This document shows positions 46,250 through 58,399 of a stretch of 64,000 nt of DNA, piece after piece. The notes below the pieces were generated by a model. The model ran no database searches, was not told the origin of the DNA, and saw nothing but the letters and a program-made list of their open reading frames with translations. The position numbers were made by a program, and so were the translations under genes. How positions within the stretch are numbered: the stretch's first letter is position 1; each line of letters starts with the position of its first letter. The stretch spans positions 294,798,934-294,862,933 of the forward strand of contig NC_064616.1 of assembly GCF_023898315.1 (NCBI RefSeq). Direction: 5' to 3'. Origin of the DNA: Schistocerca nitens (Eukaryota > Arthropoda > Insecta > Orthoptera > Acrididae).

Positions 46250-46499
46250 TTTGGAATTAACTTGCAGTTGTTCAACTGAGACCCAATAAGCAGCCCACAG
46301 TCACACATGCACAGCATCACCAAGGAAGATATTAGGGCACAACATGATAGAAAGTTATCTCATACTGGCAAGGTGGCCAGTTTTACTTCCTGCATGAAGT
46401 CAGAGATGAGGTTCATGTGACTGCTCTTGGGCACCACTTACCGATTGCAGGTTAAGTCTTTGGTAGTGTATATTGCAGACTATTGACCTTGCTGCATGA
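46250..46499. other. Unassigned stretch between mariner and Gypsy relic
   Basis: Nothing was recognised. Confidence 0.4.
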
Positions 46500-46710
46500 G
46501 GATACAGGTGCAGCATCCCTTCCCCCCTTTAACTGGCCCCCAGCGTCAAAAGTGAGCTGTTGGTAGCCAGATCACCTTACCAGGAGGAGGATAAGTGTAG
46601 GTGGGCAAACCAGTGAGAGGTTTTATGTTCATCTCAATGTCAGCTAGTGTACGTGGTTGCGCTGGCTGGCTGGCAGCATCCACTATGGAAATCTCCTTAA
46701 GTGTGAGCCC

Positions 46711-47163
46711 CTACCTGTGCACCCAGAGAGTACTAGTAGTGACAGTTGCGCTGGTGTGAGTGAGTTGCAGGCCACAGGAGGTCGCAAGAGTGTCCTGCAT
46801 CTCGCCGTGCAGCACTTCTAGCAGAGTGGTTCCTTGGATTGGTGTGGTCCTGTAGAAGAGCAGGAACTGGGTCAAGACCTCAACTCTGGATGCAGCTGAC
46901 ACCATTTAAACCTTAAAGGTGCAGATGCACCACTCAGCTTCACCACTGGAGGCTAGATGGGGAACCACTGGTTGTCAGGTGAATTATGCTGTTGCAAGAG
47001 CAAAAACCCTGAAACACATAAAATGAGAATTGAGGGCCATTGTCCAGAATTATTATTTCTGGGGGCCCTTCAATGATGAATATTTTCTGCAAGGTGCTTA
47101 TTGTTTCCCTTACTATGATACACAGCATTTGAATGACATACGAGAATTTGGAGTGTGTGTTGC

Positions 47164-47196
<33 letters not shown>

Positions 47197-47203
47197 GCCA
47201 CAT
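46711..47203 (-). pseudogene. Gypsy integrase fragments
   Basis: Two minus-strand pieces carry HSKFSYVIQML, IEGPPEIIILDNGPQFSFYVF (the second catalytic Asp in LDNGPQF) and, further on, FLLFYRTTPIQGTT, all standard integrase core blocks. A (GAT)n expansion at 47164-47195 interrupts the segment that would hold the first catalytic Asp (MWLIII, then HSKF). Inactive. Confidence 0.82.
47164..47195 (+). repeat. (GAT)n microsatellite inside integrase relic
   Basis: About ten GAT units. It arose at the codons for the first integrase Asp region, and predicted poly-Asp/His/Ile runs are artefacts. Confidence 0.95.
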
Positions 47204-49300
47204 CTCTCACAGGGATGGGCAAGCAAAGTCCATGTGTACACAGTCCCACAGGCATTGTAGTGTTAGGTAGGTGTGGAATTGTTGCAGGGGTGCTGAATGG
47301 TTTTTTCTTCTGTGATGCTGGGCCACACTGTGAGCACGTTCATGTGTGATGTGTCCTAGTGGTCAGCATGCAGCAGGTTTATGACATGCTGATGCAGTGG
47401 CAGTGGAATGATCACCTGGCAGTCATTGCCATGTGTTAGCTTCAATACACCCAGTACACATGATTCCTACTTTTGGGAAAAAGTAGTTTTCAGAGTTCTG
47501 AAAGGGAGTGCGGTGGAGGGTGTTTGAGTCAACTTTGGCAAATATGTCTTAAAATTTCCTTTAGAAGAGGTTCTTCAGTTGTGTCCTCTGTATTTATGGA
47601 TGCTGCTGGAAGAAATCTTTGTAGGCAGTTTTGTAGGGTTCATAGGTTTGGAAACTGTATGCTCCCTGAGAGTAAAATGTGGAGTCTGGCCTTGTAGGTA
47701 GTTTGGCCATGGCATTGACGTTAGCATGTTGTACTGTCAGCCAATAATGAATTGTATAATTGCATCGGCAAAGGACTTAGCATTGGGTCGCTTTCTTCAT
47801 GAAGTTTACTCTAAGGTCCAACCAAGGAAATCACTGGTTTGTGTAAGCCATGAAGTGAAATTCATTGCAAAAACGTGTGGTATTTCTGAATTCCACATAC
47901 GATTACAAGGGCTTCTTTCTTTCTTTTGTTTGACAATAGTTTGTTTGGGATAAACTTGGCGTTTTAAATGCATATGTGATGGATTGTCCACACTCATCAG
48001 CACTTCAGTTAGAAAGGATGGCACTGATGCAATGTTGAGAGGCGTTGGTGGCAAGGATAGGGCATTATGACTATCCATTGATCACCAGACAAGGAACAGT
48101 CTGAAATGCTGCCTTAACTTCAGGGACTATTCATATTTTGTACATTGCTTACGTAAATTATTAAATAGTCTGGGTGGCATTTGATATGAATTTTGCATAG
48201 TAATTTATGTTGCCAAGAAACAACTGGAAGTCTAAGTTGGTAGGCACTTAAAAACGTATTGCTGAATTTGTTGCAGTCCTTTCCAATTCAATTTGTGACC
48301 TACATATTCCACCTATTGTTGAAAGAATTTACAATTTTGCAGATTGCACTTTAGTCCATTTTGTTGTTATGTCTGGAACAGTAGGAATGTCTGCAAGAGG
48401 TTGCTTTTCTTTATTATTCATGTAGTTTACCATATTTGAAATCTTCTGAATCAGCTGCTCCAAAATATTCTGGAAAACAGCTGGTGCACTAGCAATTCCA
48501 GATGGCAGCCTGTTACATACATAAAATTAAAATGCGATGTTGATAGTTACGAATTGGTTTGACTGTTTCTTCTTGCAAAGAAGCTTCGGATAAATAAATT
48601 TTGGAGAAATACTGGTCACCTGATAGTTTTGAGATGGGCTCTTTTGGCCTTACAGTGGGATTGACATCATTCTCGAAATATGCATTTATTGCTACTTTAA
48701 TATCACCACAAACATGAAAAGAACCATTTGGTTTTTGTTAAACTACCAATGATGTTGTCCAGTGGCTTGATGTGATGGCGTAAGGATGTCTTGTTGTATC
48801 AAATGATCTAACTCTGCCTGGAGGTCCTCTCACAATGCTATCTCACTGGTCTAGCTCTAAAATAGTCAGGTGCTGCTGAAGACTTTAACGGAATGCTAGT
48901 TACGTAATTATTTGCACACCCTAAGCCTGATGAAAATAGATCTGAAAATTCTTTGCACACTCAATCAAGATTATCAAATGGTGGCACTGCTGTTACAATA
49001 TTGATGTCATCCACTACTTTAAAACCAAAAGAGGAAGAAGCATCTATCATACAAATGTTTTGTACCTGAGGTGATGGTACAACTAAATTAATCAAATGGC
49101 TGACTTCCGCGTACAACACCATTACCGTGGAAACCTATGTGGTGCTTACTGTAGGACCGCAACCTGTTCGATGTCGGCTGAAGAGATGGAGGACCAGTCA
49201 GAGCATAGGTTTTCTCATTTATAATAAAAACTGGTGAACCAGTATCAACTGCATACCTATGCTAAGGCTGCATTGTTGGTGCAACACAGTGTAAATTTTT

Positions 49301-50282
49301 CAAACTTCTGCCATATACCCTTGTTTACAGTGCTGCACACACAGTGTGTTTCCTTATTCAGGCACTGAGTGTGGGTGTATATCTTTAAAAAAAAAAAGTC
49401 TGGGCACACTTGATACTGCAGGGAACAGTGACAGAGGAACTACGTGACTGAGTTGAATAAATATCCTGTCTGATTTGTTGCTTGGAATTTGTCCATAAAT
49501 GGATGTTAGGGTTTGAATTCAGAGTCCCACGATGAAGAGGAAATTCAAGAATTCTGATCATACTTACTGTGTCTTGAATGGAAAAGCCATTTTATGGAAG
49601 ATACACTATTGTGACCGATGGTACGCAAATGGTCAACACGCATTTGCAGTAAGGTTAATGCTGAAATTCAGCTACGTGTCATTTAGTAGGGACATCTGTC
49701 CTGGATTCTGCTATTAAGAAACTTTCGGAGAAAGGAAACTGAACAATGAAATTCAATAGTTATGTATTTTTTGTTCTTGAGTAATTATACAAGAAATACG
49801 AGTACACTGGTGGTGCAGAGGAAATGTACAAAAGATTCATGTCATACTTACAGGAAGTATAGTGCTAACTGTGGAGAGGCAAGACATGAAAATGCAAATT
49901 TCTACATTGCTGGTCGGAGAGCGATCTTTACAGGTTCTGTCTATATGACTGCTGCCAAGTGAACTCCTGGTTCAAAAAAACATTAGGGTTTTATAGGCTA
50001 GGATCTTTGATCTTCACCGTCCCATGTTGTTGGGATAGTCTTTCTTTGTGCATAGCCTTGAGGGAGGGTTTCTTGTTTTCCTTTGGTGTAAATAACAGAA
50101 ATTGTTGCCTTTTTGACATTTGGTGAGGGCAGCACTGAGTGTTGCCTCTACTCTCTTGCGACAGTGCGGGCCCCTGCTTGGAGGCCTTCGTTCAGCATTC
50201 TGAAGCACAGGAGACTGGTGGCCTATGAATTCACATGTGTGAGTTAGCAACAATATGCTTACAGCAGGTCTGACATGAATGT
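49301..50282 (-). other. Possible Gypsy gag remnant
   Basis: The minus-strand ORF 50014-50253 contains LTKCQKGNNFCYLHQRK, which resembles the zinc-knuckle approach of Gypsy gag proteins and lies upstream of the pol relic in the right order. The match is weak. Otherwise nothing was recognised. Confidence 0.4.
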
Positions 50283-50541
50283 GTCACTGGACCATCCGAG
50301 GTCCATCGATTAAGGGAACCGCTGCCTTAGCAGTGCTTTGTCGGGCAACCGACATGATCATTTGTAGGGGGTCACTGGACCATCCGAGGTCCATCGATTA
50401 AGGGAACCGCTGCCTTAGCAGTGCTTTGTCGGGCAACCGACATGATCATTTGTAGGGGGTCACTGGACCATCCGAGGTCCATCGATTAAGGGAACCGCTG
50501 CCTTAGCAGTGCTTTGTCGGGCAACCGACATGATCATTTGT
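50283..50541. repeat. Three identical tandem 88-bp units
   Basis: Units start at 50283, 50371 and 50459 with no difference seen across the first two and most of the third. Each unit can form several small hairpins, including GGACC/GGTCC, CTGC/GCAG and TGTCGG-GCAA-CCGACA, the last with a GNRA-type loop. The unit length is not a multiple of three. A G-run follows directly (50546-50557). Confidence 0.95.
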
Positions 50542-50559
50542 AAGAGGAGGGGGGGGGAC

Positions 50560-51430
50560 CAGAAGAGTGCCATCTGTGGTTTAGACTGTATGTCCACTGG
50601 GTCAGTTAGTGCTACTGGTTTTGCCTCTGTTTTTTCTATGACAACACTGGCTGCTGTAGTTGTAACTGTGACAACCCCCGTTTTCATGAAATTGGTATTT
50701 TACAGTAATGTTGACAAGTCACCATTTTTTATGAAATGAACAAGTCATCATCCATTCTTGAGATTGTTAGAGTAGTTTATTCTGGACTCTTGTACAACAA
50801 CTACATAATATTAATGCACCATTGTCAAATAAATAAATGGTTGAGGACTGGGACTGTGGCTGTTACACGAAATAAATTGTTGATGGTGTACAGCGACCAG
50901 CTGCAAATTTGTTTTAGGTTACTTGATTCAAAAAGTACCATTACTGGTTCTGAATTTTTCACGCTTTCATCATAATAAATTATACACTGGTTTCCTGTGA
51001 GTTGCCCTAAGGTAAACAATAATTCACTATATCACAAATGTGTAACCAAAATGATTGCATTACAGATGTGTGTTGGAATGCAACTTAAGTGAAATGTCCA
51101 TCTGGTGCATTTATTTTTGCAATGAAATACATTCACAAGGAAGTTTGTATTTTCACAATCACATACATTAGTTTGCATTGTAAAACACTTTTGTTTGGTC
51201 AAAAAACGAATTTTCAATGTGCGACACATGTTATGATTTAGACATACAAAAGCAAATACAGAGTTTACAAAGATTCTGCAATGCAATGACAAAGATATGG
51301 CACTTTTTGGAAAAGGAAATGCATATTACTATTGTGTTTGATTCAAAAAGTACATTATATTAACTCTAGGGCATTAAATACACACAGATAATGATAAATA
51401 CGTAGGCTATTGTGAATTATAGCATTACAA
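50560..51430. other. No recognised gene
   Basis: AT-rich sequence. A minus-strand ORF runs from 50687 into the last 88-bp unit but has no recognised similarity. Confidence 0.4.
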
Positions 51431-51434
51431 ACTT

Positions 51435-52120
51435 GGGTCAATCCAAATGAAGCGGTCCAATAAAAATTAAGTTGGTTGCTTGACCATTTTTAAATATTTT
51501 AATTTTTTTAATATCTGATTACCCTATAATTGAGGAGTTCAAAACAGTTTTTTAAAAAAAAATGTACCTTTCACCTTCACCGAATGGTGACCATTTTTTT
51601 TTGCGCGACGATGTTTCAGTTTTGAGACTTTAGCAAAAATATGAATATCTCTGCACTGGGTTAAGTTACAACATTGCAATTGACATGATTGTTTTTAGAA
51701 AAGTGTCCTCTACAACATTGTCTATTACGCAAAGAACCCTAAATTCAAAAATAACCAGTCAAAATGACCGCCAAAGTTTGGTAACCAAATTTTCAAAAAT
51801 CCACTTTTTAGGCCCAAACATAACAAACGAGGAGTGATTTATGAGTATCTATTTTTTTATATAGTTAATCATACACTACTTAATTTTTTATGAATTTTTG
51901 AATTTGAAAATTTTCATTTTTTGTAAAGTTTGAGGTTAGTTATCTCAGGTGGGACTGAGTATAAAAATATGATTTTTGCACAGTTTGTACACCTATATGA
52001 TAGCAACGTACTGTAAAAATTTCAACACTGATATCTGACTGTGAACAAAGATATGAATTTTTGAAAATGAGGAAATAATTCACATTACTCTACAACTGAT
52101 CTTATGGCTGCTGCCTATTC
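51435..52120 (+). repeat. Left long terminal inverted repeat
   Basis: About 686 bases. It pairs with 54763-55481. Conserved blocks include GGTGGGACTGAGTATAAAAA, CTGCACTGGGTTAAGTTACA and GATCTTATGGCTG. Confidence 0.88.
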
Positions 52121-52275
52121 ATGTGTGATATTGGTGGGATATAATCAATTATTATTGAAGTAAGGTATTGAATTATATACAAAAAGTGGAAACATCACTG
52201 AAATTAACATTTATATTATTTTGACATACTTAAAATAAATATTTTCAATTAACATCCTTCGAGATGCGACTGTTC

Positions 52276-54320
52276 CTAAACCTGGTAGTGAATGTTAAGA
52301 ACACTTATTTCTTCAGACAGCTTTTGTGATATAGAATGAGACCTCCCAGTTGCTGTGGTAAGTTCAAGCACTGAAAGTTTCCTTAAAACATTTTTCATTG
52401 GTATCGAAACTTTGTCACTAGTAGATTTCTTGAATGATGTTCTTGGGCCAGCAAGATAGTAAAAAATGCACAAAAACAGCATTGTTTGCCCAAATTATTC
52501 TTTCTACCTCTGCAAGCCACCACTATCCATGATACACACATGCCACTATGTCATTCTACATTAAAGACAGATGTAATTTTACTGACACAATGATGAACAT
52601 AAATTTCTGTTTCTGATGTTACATATCATCAAACTAAGTTTTCTGCAATGCCAAGGAATTTGTGGAAATGCCTTGTTCCTTTTATTGATATACAGTTTTC
52701 AAATATGGTTTGAAGTGTTGTTTTCATATGCAGAACCACTTCCTCTTTCTTGATCAGAAAATAGATAATGCCTTTAATATCATCCTTGCAAAAGACATAC
52801 ATGGACTGTGAGAATTTGGTCTGTGGTTGGTCTTTGTAGGCTGGCTTTACTTACTTCACATTCTGTTCTACCTCCTACTCCATATCATGCATTTTTACCA
52901 TGGCAAGACGCATAAAAGTGCCATTCAGCCTCCAACCCAAAGTCTACTTTGTGGTTGCACAGATTTGAAAAAATCTTTTTGTTCTTATACTGACTACCAC
53001 TTCCATCTGAAAAGTATATCAGCTTCTTAACCTTGGGAAAATTTTCTTTTGTGTAATTTATTACATACCTTTGAAACACATGTACAACCAAAGTGTTGTG
53101 CTCCAAACTTCATCTTTCTCATTTTTAAAGTAGAGAATAAATGGATTTACTGTTGCCTGGTCATTGACCTAGTGGTACCCTTGTATTGCATCCTGAATCA
53201 CAAATGTAAAATTTTCTGCAAACTCAGCTAGCACTATGCATTCAGTTTCATGAAGTTGTGCTTTTCTGTCCTTCAAAAACTTACTTTGGATTTTAGAAAC
53301 ATAGTGGTGACTTTTTGAGTTTTTGTAAGTTATCAATTAAAGATTCCAAGCACTCTTTCTGAGAGTTAACCACTGTTATCATTTCTGCCCTGTCAGTTGT
53401 GAAAGCTTTTTGAAAGCTACATGGAGTTCATTTAAATTTGAAAGCAATAGTTGTTTCCGCTTTGTTACTTTAACTCCATTTATAACAACTCTTTTGCTGT
53501 CTTTGCAACCAGGGCACATTCTACTGTTTTCATCATCTTCAAAAAACTGCTGGATCTTTTTAATTGTTTCTCCACTTATACCTACTCCTTTCTTCTTTCC
53601 TAAAACTGGAAGAATGCCTTGCTGTTTCACCAATTTTTGGGTTCGTTGAGCAAAATGATGAGAAACATTGAATTCATGAACTATTTTTTCTCTTGACCAT
53701 GAGTCAGGAAGCAAACTTAAAATTTTAACTTTTTCCTCTTTAGATGTCACCGAACATTTAATTTTTAATTTCTCTATTAAGCTCAAATATTCAGTGTCAG
53801 ATGATGCTGGTGGTAGGTTTTCTTCTTCTTTAGAAATAATGTTGGTATCTGTATTATTAAAGCATGATTCCAAGTCTTTTCTAATTTTGTCTGAAATTTG
53901 TTGTACTTATTTTCAATAGCTGCTTTTTTTTCTGCTACTTAATTTTATTATTTTCGAAGCAGGATATACATCTAACTTAGAACAAGCAAAATCCAATATA
54001 TGCTAACAGCTTCCGTATTAGGAATATAAATCTCATTAACAAGGTTACATGATTCTGGTTCTGGATTCACAACAAATATTTTTGAGTAACAATTTGGGCA
54101 CGGGGAATTTGCAGGAATCACATTACGTTTCACTCTCACATAACAAGAACAAGTGTTCAAGTTTTATTTCCCTCAAAGCTTTAGTAATAGGCTTTTTATG
54201 AACTTTAAGTGGATCACAGCACTTTCTTCCAAAAATGTGGTTGTACTGAAGAACATGATACTCACACACTGATGTTACAGAAGAACTTACTCGAAATTTA
54301 AACAAAGTTTGTCTAACTTA
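52276..54320 (-). pseudogene. Decayed transposase-like gene with SDG..Q.KN motif
   Basis: Read right to left on the minus strand, fragments in several frames form one protein. The N-terminal zinc-type segment is CEYHVLQYNHIFGRKCCDP, then CPNCYSKIF (54305-53972). A helix-turn-helix-like part follows (53873-53379: SWSREKIVHEFNVSHHFAQR). A central acidic motif is LAEFAENFTFVIQD, and LIYFSDGSGSQYKNKKIFSN with LEAEWHFYASCHGKN lie near 53000. An end block reads KGTRHFHKFLG. I remember this unnamed family as multicopy in arthropods. Transposase function is inferred from its place between the inverted repeats. Frameshifts and stops are numerous. Whether the piece at 52276-52482 belongs to it is unclear. 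Confidence 0.75.
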
Positions 54321-54762
54321 ATCAAAGTCACTGACATTTTTCAACTTTTTTGAAACTGAACTGTAAACTGTTTTGTGACACACTTATACTTGCAATCTGT
54401 CCAGCAGAGCACTGTTCATCTATGTTATTTCATTCCAGTTAGTCTCTCAAAATTTATTATAAATTACACACACAACAAAGCACATAACACATTCTACACT
54501 CTCGAAGTATGTACATCCACTCTAACAGAGGTTTCAGAACAGACTGCCTACAACAATGCCACACTCAGCAATAATGTGCTTATTTATTGACAATAAACCT
54601 AAACGTAAATGGGCATTTTTATTACCATAGAACAAAGGCAAAAGCTCCTAATGTTTAATATTGCATTATTAAAAATAAATAAAGTAAATGAATGTGGATG
54701 ATAGTGTTAACTAAATATATGTCACAATTAAATTTTATTACAATGAAACAATAAACCATTTA

Positions 54763-55481
54763 AATAGGCAACAGCCATAAGATCAGTTGTAGAGTAATGC
54801 GAATTATTTCCTCATTTTCAAAAATTCATATCGTCATTCACAGTCAAATATCAACGTCGAAATTTTTACAGTACGTTGCTATCATATAGGTATACAAACT
54901 GTGCAAAAATCATATTTTTATATTCAGTCCCACCTGAGATAACTAACCTCAAACTTAACAAAAAATGAAAATTTTCAAATTTCAAAAATTCATAAAAAAT
55001 TAAGGAAACATTTGTAAGTGTTCTTGCTCTATATGAGGCTAGTAGTGTATGATATCTAACTACAGGATAAAATAGACTCTCATAAATCACTCCTTGTTTG
55101 TTATGTTGGGCCTAAAAAGTGGATTTTTGAAAATTTGGTTACTAAACTTTGGAGGTTATTTTGACTGGTTATTTTTGAATTTAGGGTATTTTGTGTAATA
55201 GACAATGTTGTAGAGGACACTTTTCTAAAAACAATCATGTCAATTGCAGTGTTGTAACTTAACCCAGTGCAGAGATATTCAAATTTTTGCTAAGGTCTCC
55301 AGACTGAAAAATCGTCACGCGCCTACAAATAAAAATGGCCGCCATCTAGTAAAGTTGCAAATTAAATTATTTTAAAAAACTGTTTTGAACTTTTCAAATA
55401 TAGGGCAATCACATATAAAAAATTAAAATATTTAAAAATTGTCAAGCAAGCATGACTGGACCACTTTATATGGATTGACCC
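54763..55481 (-). repeat. Right long terminal inverted repeat
   Basis: About 719 bases, the inverted partner of 51435-52120. The longer size reflects small insertions such as the one near 55010-55060. Confidence 0.88.
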
Positions 55482-55485
55482 ACTT

Positions 55486-56799
55486 ATTTTATATAACGAT
55501 AGACACAAATGTGGTCAAGAAGTGTGATAATTGAACATTGATGATAATACATTAAAATTTATTAGCCTAGTATTTAATACCATAAATAATATTGACACAC
55601 AATATTATAAGATTAGCTACTTGATACGCAGACAGCTGTCCAAACGTTATTTATATTGGAGTATGCAAATTATTTTTTGGAAGTTTTTCAGGAAAGAAAC
55701 ACACAAAAATCCTACAGATATATATACAGATATATTTTCTCTTTCTACAGCTTTTTGTTAAAGGGAATGTCTTTAGTTACAGTCAGTGCTTGATTTGTTA
55801 AAAAAAGGTTCTCATACTGTGACTTCAAAGGAGTTGCTTCTGAAATATAGACTTCTTAAAATGTTATTTTAACACTTTTGTGAGCATTTGAAAAATGTGA
55901 ATACAGCATTTATTTCACACTGCATTAACTGCAGCAAAAGTTCTATCATAACCACACCTCAAAACCTGCGGTTCTGATTCCCCTCTCCATCAGAGGTACT
56001 CATTTGTACCGTCACAAATCAAGCACTGATTGTACGTATTCATAAATTTATTTATTTCATATTCACTTTCAGCTAAATATTATCTTCTGTCTCTTCTAGT
56101 ATCTAGTTTGAGTTTTGGACTTTCACTCTCCTTTCTACAAAAGCGTATGGGTTCACTTGTTTCTGATGGGCATGCCCAACTCTCATGGGACTGTACGTAA
56201 GGGTCTTCCACAATCCATACATATAGTCTCCGTCATTTTTTACACTGTTCACTGTAGTGGTCTGAACACACATTTTGCCACAGTAGTCATCTGGTATGAA
56301 CCTAAAAAAAATAAATTAAAAAGTCAAAGAGTCTACAGCATTTGCTGTGTTTACATAAGCTACACATCAAGACTCCAATCATAAATAAGACTACAATGTA
56401 GGTGGCAAAAGAAGAGGGTGAGAAGTGAAGTCTGAAAATTTGGTCTTTCTTGGAAAGCTATTTCCTCTCCAAATTCCCATAGTTTATGCTACGCTATCCT
56501 GAGATTGTCTCTCTTACAGTGGGCTCTAGTGGGAAACACAATGCCAACTCAGTAATATTAGTTTTATCCAACTCTATGAGATTGTGATCTATGTCCATAT
56601 TCAATTCAGGAACAATATCTATACTCATTAAACTGAACCTAATTATTTGTTCTAACAGAAAGAAAACATAGTTTTTTCATTATCCTTACATTTTTTCTAT
56701 AAACCTCAGTTAACCTCTACCTCGGATTGATGTATCTACTGGTTTGATAACATTGCATAAAATGGTAAGACCTTTACCGCTAGGTACTACAAATAACTG
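55486..56799. other. No recognised gene
   Basis: AT-rich sequence; the short ORFs are unsupported. Confidence 0.4.
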
Positions 56800-57040
56800 A
56801 GCGGGGTGTTGCAGTGGGTAGCACACTGGGCTCACATTCAGGATGGTTCACACCCGTGTCCGACCAGCCAGATTTAGCTTTACTGCGATTTCTCTAAATT
56901 GCTCCAGACAAATGCCAGGACGGTTCATTTGAAAGGGCATGGCAGATTTCCTTCTCCATCCTTGACATAATATGAGCTTGTGCTTCGTCTTTAATGACTT
57001 CAATGTCGATGGGACATTAAACCCAATCTTTCTTCCTTTC
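56800..57040 (+). mobile_element. tRNA-derived SINE
   Basis: The head has an A-box-like TTGCAGTGGGTAGCA and a B-box-like GGTTCACACCC at tRNA spacing. The body (CCAGATTTAGCTTT, CTCCAGACAAATGCCAGGA, TTGAAAGGGCATGGC) and the 3' end (GACGGGACATTAAAC-like) match a grasshopper SINE I know from memory. The same family is at 12552-12770 in a more diverged state. Confidence 0.85.
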
Positions 57041-58389
57041 CTTCAGATGTCCCAATAGTCTCACCTAATGTGACAAATTTTTGTACACAGTCTGTTGGAG
57101 TTTCTCATATTCTGGTTTCACAGGTTTCATGGTTGGTTGTCATCATCAGCACATAAGTCTGTTTACATGGTTTTTCCACCAGTGGAACACTCAGGAGATA
57201 ACTCAATATATGTCCTAACAAGAACACATATATCTCAATAATCATGAGCAACTGAGAACTATTCTCCTCAGTGGGAGCTATTTCTTTACTCTCAAATCAT
57301 CTCTTATCAATTGTAAATAGTGTATGACCTGCATTAGATTAATTATGTGTATTTTTAACATTCCCTTTTATGCTTTTACTAGTGTGGAGATTACTAGATC
57401 ATACTCAGGCTCTAGTTCACTAAATACTGTGCTTAATTGAATCAGCTGTTTGTTTATTGCAATCAGTACAGCTAGTTTCTATATTCTATGGTTCATACTG
57501 TTGGTGTATTCCCTGATGTATTTTCCACTCTGGCTAAAGTTATTTTCTCATTTCCTGCCAGACCAATGATTTTGTGATTAAAGCTGGTAATGTTGCCTTA
57601 ACTACTGTGAGCTGTCCCTTAGTTTTAGCAGTTTTTCTGTTCTTCTTCCACCAAATCTATTTTCATTTTAAAATGTGAACCATCTTGCTTGTCCAGTGTG
57701 CCAAATAATCTCTCACTAATTTCTCCCGCAAGATTTAGTACAACCCATCTTCATCTGACTCATCATGCTAACTGCCCAATTGGGCTCTGCAAATTTTAAA
57801 TTTTCTTCACATGCTTACTTAAACCTTGTTGTACCATGTTACATTCTGCATTACCTGGGTTCAAATTTGTGAACTTCTGTTTACAGAATCCTACAGCCTA
57901 CTGCATTAATCACTACACCTCAAGTTCTTTCTTACGATCCATAAATTTATGTAGGTCTCAATGTTCCAATTTACACCATAAATCTGTACCTTGCCTTGAT
58001 TATCACAATGTAGTCATGGTGACAAGTGGAATTTCACCAAGATGACAGTCCTGGTTTTGTCCCCTGATTTGGCAGTGCAGCAATACTTGCATAATATTTT
58101 GAAAACTCCTTTAATCTAATTGCATTCACCGTCAGGTACTCACTTTTCTCAGTGGGAATGACAATTTGCCTACAAATATGGAGAAGAATGAGATTCTACT
58201 AGACATTGTCTTTAAGAGGCGAAAGAAGCCAACTAATATTGAGCATCTGTACAGGCAACTAGAGATGACACATAGCCAAACTGTATATGTTTACAGAATA
58301 GAATAGTCCCACAGCTATGTACTCACCAGGATACTGCAGTATTCACAAATAATCAACTTGCATCACAATAGCATTGGGACACACAAATG
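57041..58389. other. No recognised gene
   Basis: Possibly includes the 5' UTR or ORF1 of the following R1-like relic, but I found no convincing ORF1 motif. Confidence 0.4.
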
Positions 58390-58399
58390 ATTAAAATTG

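Larger units (their letters stand above)
46500..49300 (-). mobile_element. Decayed Gypsy pol region
   Basis: Read on the minus strand from right to left: a pre-RT block (FSDLFSSGLGCANNYVTSIP), RT (LPSGIASAPAVFQNILEQL, then VNYMNN where active elements have YxDD), RT connection (VEYVGHKLNWKGLQ) and integrase (below). No LTR pair was found. Stops and frameshifts occur throughout. The lineage may be Mag-like, which is inference. Confidence 0.8.
51435..55481 (-). mobile_element. 4.05-kb DNA transposon with ~700-bp terminal inverted repeats
   Basis: The element starts GGGTCAATCCA and ends TGGATTGACCC. It is flanked by the 4-bp direct repeat ACTT (51431-51434 and 55482-55485). The left arm (51435-52120) and right arm (54763-55481) are inverted copies over their whole length, with many mismatches and small indels. 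Between them lies a broken minus-strand gene. A TIR of this length with a 4-bp duplication is not a familiar combination to me among named superfamilies, but I could not search. Confidence 0.88.

Noticed and set aside
50283-50541. Possible CRISPR array or hammerhead ribozyme array
   Set aside because: The units are contiguous without spacers and the genome is eukaryotic. Neither strand shows the CTGANGA and GAAA core of a hammerhead.
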